From contig JANQIZ010000058.1 of NCBI GenBank assembly GCA_028281895.1, positions 1 through 32,377 of the forward strand: 32,377 bases of DNA, in the 5' to 3' direction. The position numbers and the translations under genes are program-made. The DNA comes from Dehalococcoidia bacterium. Its GTDB lineage: Bacteria > Chloroflexota > Dehalococcoidia > Lucifugimonadales > Lucifugimonadaceae. Every line of letters begins with the position of its first letter. Within the stretch, counting starts at the first letter, position 1. The notes beneath the pieces were generated by a model. It saw nothing but the letters and a program-made list of their open reading frames with translations, did not search any database and was not told the DNA's origin. Shown in pieces: positions 26,738-32,377 of this stretch.

Positions 26738-28234
26738 TCAGTTACCGGCCTCACCAAGAGTGCGTGAATAGAGTTCGACCTGGCGCTGAAGCTGCTCCCG
26801 CAGCACTGCCGAAGCGGCCGGACGAGGCTCATACGTCTCACTGACCTCAACCTCTGGCTGACTCAGCGAATCCAGCAGTCCCAGTGAATGGAGCGCAAGA
26901 ATCGCCGCGCCGCGGCCGGTCTCCTGCTCTTCGGCATTGATGACTACGGGCGCATCAAGGGCGTCAGCCATGATCTGCAGCCACCACCTGGAGTTGCGAA
27001 TGGCTGATCCTGAAGCAACAAACACAAGATCGCTGGATCGGTCAGGCACCAGCAGATCTGCCACCAGTGAAAATCGAAGACTCACCGCTTCCATCATGCC
27101 CTGAACCAGGTCGAGAGGACTAGTTGCGGATCGTATGCCCTCGAAGACTCCTGTAGCACGCGTAGACCATCCAGTCGCCCGTTCACCTGCAAGGAACGGC
27201 AGAATCGTCAGTCCATGAGCGCCCGGCTCTCTATCTGCCAGCGCAGAGTCGAGCTGGTCGACAGGCGGTATCTGAAGTGTTTTGCTGGCCCAATCGAGCA
27301 GCAGACCTCCCTCGCTGAAGGCTCCACCGGTAAGTGCCAGATCAGCGCCAAGGCAATAAGACCAAAGCCCGCGCGGGATTTCGTAGTCGTCCTTCTGCCT
27401 CAGAACGCGCATGGCACTGGTTGTTCCGACAGATAGCGCCACTCGATCAGGGCCAGCGCAGCCTGTGCCGATGTTGACAGCCGCTCCGTCGCCAACGGCG
27501 GGGAAGAACGGCACATCTGCAATAGCGGGCCACCTGCTGGCAAACTCTGTCCGCAGTCCAGTTTGACTGTCAGAGTAAGAGCCCAGTTCCGGCAGCGCGT
27601 CTGATGTGAGTCCTGCGGCCTGAACAACCTCATCGTCCCAGCAGAGCAGATGACGATTCAGCATTCCGCTCCAGGACGCTACCGAGTAGCTAGCCACCAC
27701 GTCTTTAGCGCCAAACCATCTGCTGTGCAGATATGTCGACACATCGAGCCATCGTGCAGCGCGATCGAACATTGCCGGCCGGGTTCGCTTCAGCCACCTG
27801 GCTCTGCCCGGCACATAAGAGGTGTGCTGCATAGCGCCTGTCCGCTGATGAACCTCTGCTTCATCCAACTCGCGTCGAAGAGCTTCGACATCGTCTGCAG
27901 AACGAGTATCGGCGTATGTGTACACAGGCGTGACTGGATCACCAGAGTCGTCTACCGCCAGGATCGTCGAGGCCATGCTGTCCATCGCCACGCCTGCGAT
28001 CTTGAGGCCGGAGTTGGCGGCAAATTCGAGTGAGTGATCGATAGCTGCCTCGACCGCTGTCACGATGCGCTCGACAGGCTCTTCGACCGTGCCGTCCGAT
28101 GCGGTGATCTGGTCATGTGGGATAGAGACGAGTGAGCCTTCAACGGAGTTTGCCGCCGCGTCGTAGAAGCTCGCCTTGATCGCCGAGGTGCCGATATCGA
28201 TGGCGAGTATGGCCGGATTATTTGGTGTTGACAT
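26738..28234 (-). CDS. FGGY-family carbohydrate kinase (gluconokinase/xylulokinase-like)
   Basis: MSTPNNPAILAIDIGTSAIKASFYD, SVGTTSAMRV, GGAFSEGG; start chosen at ATG 28234, inside ORF 28288. Confidence 0.85.
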   Translation of the reverse strand: MSTPNNPAILAIDIGTSAIKASFYDAAANSVEGSLVSIPHDQITASDGTVEEPVERIVTAVEAAIDHSLEFAANSGLKIAGVAMDSMASTILAVDDSGDPVTPVYTYADTRSADDVEALRRELDEAEVHQRTGAMQHTSYVPGRARWLKRTRPAMFDRAARWLDVSTYLHSRWFGAKDVVASYSVASWSGMLNRHLLCWDDEVVQAAGLTSDALPELGSYSDSQTGLRTEFASRWPAIADVPFFPAVGDGAAVNIGTGCAGPDRVALSVGTTSAMRVLRQKDDYEIPRGLWSYCLGADLALTGGAFSEGGLLLDWASKTLQIPPVDQLDSALADREPGAHGLTILPFLAGERATGWSTRATGVFEGIRSATSPLDLVQGMMEAVSLRFSLVADLLVPDRSSDLVFVASGSAIRNSRWWLQIMADALDAPVVINAEEQETGRGAAILALHSLGLLDSLSQPEVEVSETYEPRPAASAVLREQLQRQVELYSRTLGEAGN

Positions 28235-28384
28235 GCGCTGAAGTTGACCGTGAAGGGATTGGCCAGATACAGGCAGGAAGTATGACACGCCTGGCTGGCA
28301 TGCATTAGCTGCCAGTGACGCAACTGGTCAGAAAGCGGTTCTGCGGCTCATGGAGAGTCTTACTCTGGACCCTGCAGCAGATAA

Positions 28385-29185
28385 CTAGCTCTGGCAGAGT
28401 AAGCAGTAGTAGGCCGTTCTGCCTCCGAACTTGCGAGTCTGTAATTCTCCGCCGCAGTCGGGACAGGTCGATCCCTTCTTTCGGTAGAGCCGCATACGGT
28501 CATCGTAGGCATCGACAACATATGGCCGGCCGCGCTCGTCTGGATGATCAACGATATAGCGCAGAGCTTGCATCAGGACGGTTCGAAGGTCGGAGTGCAG
28601 GTTCTTCAATCGGGCAACAGAGATACGATCGGCTCGTCTGGAGGGATTAATTCCGGAGCGATGAAGCGCTTCGTCGGCGTAGATATTCCCGACTCCAGCG
28701 ATGACCGACTGGTCCATCAACACAGACTTGATCGGCGAGCGTTTACCTTTGACTCTGGCGACGAACTCTTCCGGTGTTAGCTCGCTTTCCAGCGCATCGG
28801 GGCCAAGCCCGGCCCGTATCGAGACGTCTGACTCTTCCAGTCGAGCGCCAGCCCAGCGTCTTGGGTCATCGAGCTCAATCCGGCGTTCGTCATCCAGGAA
28901 CAGCGTCATGCGGGCGTATCGCATCGGCTCTTCTGCCGGATGCATCACCGCCAGGCGGCCGGTCATACCCATATGCATCCATAGCACGCCGCGGTCGAGG
29001 TAAACGAAGAGGTTCTTGCCAATGCGGCCAAAGCGTTCGATACGACGACCTGATAGCTCAGAAAGATCGTAGTCGTCGCTCCTGTTTGGAGGCCAATCCG
29101 TCTGGACCTCGCTAATCGTCCCGCCAATCAGATCTTCACCAGCGAGATACAGTCGAAGTGACTCCACCTCTGGGAGCTCAGGCAT
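28385..29185 (-). CDS. mutM: Formamidopyrimidine-DNA glycosylase
   Basis: N-terminal MPELPEVE, catalytic-type GKNLFVYLDRG, C-terminal zinc finger CPDCGGELQTRKFGGRTAYYCLLC. Confidence 0.94.
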   Translation of the reverse strand: MPELPEVESLRLYLAGEDLIGGTISEVQTDWPPNRSDDYDLSELSGRRIERFGRIGKNLFVYLDRGVLWMHMGMTGRLAVMHPAEEPMRYARMTLFLDDERRIELDDPRRWAGARLEESDVSIRAGLGPDALESELTPEEFVARVKGKRSPIKSVLMDQSVIAGVGNIYADEALHRSGINPSRRADRISVARLKNLHSDLRTVLMQALRYIVDHPDERGRPYVVDAYDDRMRLYRKKGSTCPDCGGELQTRKFGGRTAYYCLLCQS

Positions 29186-29194
29186 TGCTGGTGA

Positions 29195-32035
29195 TCACTC
29201 CATGTCACCCCAGCGGATGCCGGTCTTGGTCTCGACGCTTAGGGGCACATCAAGCTCCATCGCCCCGGGCATTAGCTCTGTAACGAGCGCCTGGAGTTCC
29301 ATCAGTTCGCCGGGAGCCACTTCGAAGATCAGTTCGTCGTGGACCTGGATTAGCATGCGAGAGCGCATCTTCTCGCTCGACATCTCCCGGTCCAGGTTGA
29401 CCATTGCGATCTTCACGATGTCTGCGGCCGTCCCCTGAATCGGCATGTTCACCGCAACACGCTCGGCAGCCGATCTGTGCATTCCGTTCCGGGACGTGAT
29501 CTCAGGCAGGTAGCGACGCCGACCATTAATCGTCTCCGAATAGCCTCGGTCGCGGGCAAGCTGCTTCGTGTTATCGATGTACTCGCGTAATCCCGGATAC
29601 TTGCCAAAGTAGAGATCGATGAACTCCTGACCCTGCTGCCGGGTGAGATCAGTCTGGCGGGCGACACCATGGGGTCCGAGACCGTATATGACTCCGAAGT
29701 TCAGGATCTTGGCGATCCGCCTCTGGTCCGGCGTCACCTTCTCGTCGCCGTACATCGCGCGCGCTGTCGCGCTGTGGATGTCTTCTCCCTTTTTGAACGC
29801 CTCGAGAAGTCCAGGCTCTTTCGACAGGTGCGCAAGTATCCGCAACTCGATCTGAGAGTAGTCGGCTGCCAGCAGCATCCAGCCCTTGTCGGCATCGGTC
29901 GTGAAGGCAGACCTGACCCTGCGGCCAAGCTCTGTGCGCACAGGAATGTTCTGCACATTTGGGTCTGTGCTGGAGAGACGTCCGGTGGCTGAGCCGACCT
30001 GGTTGAAGCTGGTGTGGACTCTAGCCGTGCGAGGATTCGTCAGCACCGGCAGCGCGTCAACGTACGTAGACTTGAGCTTCGTCAACTCGCGGTACTTCTG
30101 TACGGCATCTGCCAGTTGGTAAACCCGGTCGTCCAGTCCGGGCGTCTCCCGTATCTGCTCCAGCGCGTTGGCATCCATCGACCAGCCGGTCTTTGTGCGC
30201 CGGGTCTTAGGTGCGCCAAGCTCTTCGATCAGAACAGCGGCTACCTGCTGGTTGGCGTTCAGATTCAGCTCTCGTCCACCCAGAACAGAGGATGCGGCCT
30301 GCTTGATGTTCTCAAGCTCAGTGCCGAGCTCCTCGGACATCTCAGCCAGCATCGTCGTATCGACTTTGAAGCCGGCGCGCTGCATCTCAACTATCACCGG
30401 CAGCAGAGGAATCTCGATCTCGTCATTGACTGAAGCCGCGCCGTGCTCTGCAAGCTGCGGTTCGAAGAACTCCCTTAGCCGCCACGCAATATCGGCATCG
30501 GCACACGCGTATGGAGCCGCTCGCTCAATCGGCACCTCGGCCATCGTGATCTGCTTCCGACCGGTTCCGATCAGATCGGTGATTGGCATCATCTCAATGT
30601 GAAAGCAATCGACCGAAAGCTGCTTCAGGCCGATGGCTCTGCGGCCGCAGAGCGCGGCGGCAATCATCGAATCGAAGTTCACAGCGCGAGGTTTGATACC
30701 AGCTTCTTCGAGCACCATCATGTCGAAGTTGGCATTGTGAGCAGTCTTGGGGACAGAGGCGTCTTCGAAGACAGGCCTCAGCTCGGCAAGCGCCTTCTCA
30801 AACGGAACCTGGTCGCCTTCATGGTGGCCAACAGGGACATACCAGGCCTTGCCGGCTTCGTTGGAGAAGGACAGGCCGACCAGCTGATCCCGCATAGGGT
30901 CGGTCCCTGTCGTCTCTGTGTCGAAGGCGAAGCCGCTCTCAGTGGAGATGGTCTTGACCATCTGGCGCAGGGAATCCAGGTCTGAGACCGTGGCATAGTC
31001 AGTCTGGCTCGTCGAAGGCACTTCGCTGCCGGCGCCCTGCCCGTCTTTCGATTCCTCTGTTGTGATTGCGCCGAGACCTAACTGAGCGCCGTTTGATGGG
31101 GCAGACCACGGATCATCGCTCTCAGGGTCTGGAATCTGCCTGAGTATCGAGCGGAACTCTAGCTTTGTAAGAGCATCGACCACTGCCTGGCGGTCGTAGT
31201 TAGCGAACTCTGCCTGCTCAAGGCTGAATTCGATCGGCACATCGCGGACAATCGTTGTCAGCTTGAGCCCATCGAAAGCGACCTGTTTGTGCTCTTCAAG
31301 GCGAGTCTGAACGCTCTTGGCGCCTCGAAGCTGGTCCTTGGGAATCTCACTGACCTGTTCGATGTTCTCGTACACATCCTCAAGATGGCCGAACTTCCTG
31401 AGGACAGTACGCGCCGCCTTGGGCCCAACCTTCGGCACTCCCGGAATGTTGTCTGAAGGATCGCCTTCGAGGGCCTTGATCTCGGCGACAAACTCCGGGC
31501 CCAGCCCGTCATATCGTTCGGTAACCGCCTCGGGGTCATAAACCCTCACATCGCCAAAACCCGAATACATGAGCAGCCGGGTCTTATCGGACACAAGCTG
31601 TAACTGGTCCGCATCTCCGGTAAGAATCAGGCAATCGGCGCCCTGCTCCTCGGCCTCTCGAGTGATCGTGCCAACCAGATCGTCGGCCTCGAAACCGTCC
31701 ATCTTGAAGACCGGTATGCCGAAAGCGGCGCAGATGTCCTCGACCATCGGCACCTGCTCGTGCAACTCGGGATCGACCGGAGGCCGCTGTGCCTTGTACT
31801 GCTCGAACATCTCGTCGCGGAATGTCGGCGCGCTGGTGTCGAAAGTCAAAACAACATGAGTCGGCTTCTGTTCGCGGATCGTCCGCAGGAAAGTGGTGAG
31901 CCATCCGTATGCACCACGCGTGTCCTGGCCCGACGACGTACTGAGCCGCTCGGGAATGGCGAACCACGCCCGGAAGACCATTGAGTGGCCATCCATCACG
32001 AGCAGGAGCGGCTTCTTTCGAGTGGCGGGAGACAT
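29195..32035 (-). CDS. polA: DNA polymerase I
   Basis: 946 aa; 5' nuclease domain, intact 3'-5' exonuclease motifs (DTETTG, NANFD, YACAD), polymerase motifs DYSQIELRILAHLS, RRIAKILNFGVIYG, QVHDELIFE. Confidence 0.97.
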   Translation of the reverse strand: MSPATRKKPLLLVMDGHSMVFRAWFAIPERLSTSSGQDTRGAYGWLTTFLRTIREQKPTHVVLTFDTSAPTFRDEMFEQYKAQRPPVDPELHEQVPMVEDICAAFGIPVFKMDGFEADDLVGTITREAEEQGADCLILTGDADQLQLVSDKTRLLMYSGFGDVRVYDPEAVTERYDGLGPEFVAEIKALEGDPSDNIPGVPKVGPKAARTVLRKFGHLEDVYENIEQVSEIPKDQLRGAKSVQTRLEEHKQVAFDGLKLTTIVRDVPIEFSLEQAEFANYDRQAVVDALTKLEFRSILRQIPDPESDDPWSAPSNGAQLGLGAITTEESKDGQGAGSEVPSTSQTDYATVSDLDSLRQMVKTISTESGFAFDTETTGTDPMRDQLVGLSFSNEAGKAWYVPVGHHEGDQVPFEKALAELRPVFEDASVPKTAHNANFDMMVLEEAGIKPRAVNFDSMIAAALCGRRAIGLKQLSVDCFHIEMMPITDLIGTGRKQITMAEVPIERAAPYACADADIAWRLREFFEPQLAEHGAASVNDEIEIPLLPVIVEMQRAGFKVDTTMLAEMSEELGTELENIKQAASSVLGGRELNLNANQQVAAVLIEELGAPKTRRTKTGWSMDANALEQIRETPGLDDRVYQLADAVQKYRELTKLKSTYVDALPVLTNPRTARVHTSFNQVGSATGRLSSTDPNVQNIPVRTELGRRVRSAFTTDADKGWMLLAADYSQIELRILAHLSKEPGLLEAFKKGEDIHSATARAMYGDEKVTPDQRRIAKILNFGVIYGLGPHGVARQTDLTRQQGQEFIDLYFGKYPGLREYIDNTKQLARDRGYSETINGRRRYLPEITSRNGMHRSAAERVAVNMPIQGTAADIVKIAMVNLDREMSSEKMRSRMLIQVHDELIFEVAPGELMELQALVTELMPGAMELDVPLSVETKTGIRWGDME

Positions 32036-32078
32036 ACGGCACGACCAGTGGATTGAGAGTGAAGGCTCGAATGGCGGG

Positions 32079-32084
32079 ATTATA
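32079..32084 (-). promoter_or_regulatory. Predicted -10 element for polA
   Basis: Perfect TATAAT on the minus strand about 45 nt upstream of the polA ATG; the -35 is weak. Confidence 0.4.
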
Positions 32085-32111
32085 TCCGTGGCGTCTGGAG
32101 ACGACTTCAGT

Positions 32112-32140
32112 TTGCTTTATACCTAAGATTCCTATATATT
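32112..32140 (+). promoter_or_regulatory. Predicted promoter of the PadR-like gene
   Basis: TTGCTT (32112-32117), 17-nt spacer, TATATT (32135-32140), 16 nt before the ATG at 32157. Confidence 0.55.
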
Positions 32141-32154
32141 GGAATGCGAGGTAT
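32119..32154. promoter_or_regulatory. Inverted repeat (candidate operator) over the PadR-like promoter
   Basis: ATACCT-aag-ATTCC-tatatatt-GGAAT-gcg-AGGTAT: the 6-bp outer and 5-bp inner arms are perfectly complementary. Confidence 0.65.
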
Positions 32155-32156
32155 CC

Positions 32157-32377
32157 ATGGTCACTCAGACGATCGGTCTCACAGACACGGCCTACTGGCA
32201 GGCGCTGAACCGCAAGAGCCTTCTCCGGTTCTTCCTGTTCGCAGCGCTTGCCCAGCGCCCTATGCACGGATATGAGCTCGCAGACGCAGTTTCCGTCTGT
32301 TGCGACGGCGTCAGGCCAACCGATGCCATGATCTATCCGACACTCAAGGAGCTTGAGAGAGATGGGTACATTACATG
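32157..32377 (+). CDS. PadR-family transcriptional regulator, 3' truncated by the window edge
   Basis: MVTQTIGLTDTAYWQALNRKSLLRFFLFAALAQRPMHGYELADAVSVCCDGVRPTDAMIYPTLKELERDGYIT; PadR-like PMHGYEL and YPTLKELERDGYI. Absent from the ORF track (no stop in window). Confidence 0.8.
   Translation, partial: MVTQTIGLTDTAYWQALNRKSLLRFFLFAALAQRPMHGYELADAVSVCCDGVRPTDAMIYPTLKELERDGYIT

Noticed and set aside
28354-28366. AGAGT-CTT-ACTCT hairpin downstream of mutM as a terminator
   Set aside because: Short stem, no T-tract; insufficient support.
31584-32267. 227-aa minus-strand ORF spanning the polA promoter
   Set aside because: Overlaps polA in another frame and crosses the divergent intergenic region; no family features.
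1-32377. CRISPR arrays, transposases, integrases or phage genes
   Set aside because: No regularly spaced direct repeats and no recognisable mobile-element proteins were seen.

Overview
The window looks like a moderately GC-rich bacterial chromosome, probably Chloroflexota-like (taxonomy is inference from gene content only). Main content: (i) at the left edge, on the minus strand, a truncated TrpB2-like protein that is missing from the supplied ORF track and has lost the PLP-lysine motif; (ii) a plus-strand respiratory operon encoding Alternative Complex III (pentaheme ActA, split ActB, two tandem NrfD-type subunits, ActD, monoheme ActE), running directly into cytochrome c maturation genes (CcmH, CcmF, CcmI-like, a membrane protein, a TlpA-like thioredoxin) and a predicted glycoside-hydrolase-like lipoprotein; (iii) three SDR genes, one lacking the canonical YxxxK; (iv) an amidase, two diverged hydroxypyruvate-isomerase-like paralogs separated by a predicted 26-aa membrane micropeptide, a HAD phosphatase, short-form 6-phosphogluconate dehydrogenase and glucose-6-phosphate dehydrogenase; (v) on the minus strand, a CBS-domain protein, FGGY kinase, Fpg/MutM and DNA polymerase I; (vi) a truncated PadR-like regulator at the right edge, with a strong inverted repeat over its predicted promoter. 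No tRNA, rRNA, CRISPR array or transposase was recognised. All homology calls come from reading motifs, with no database search.
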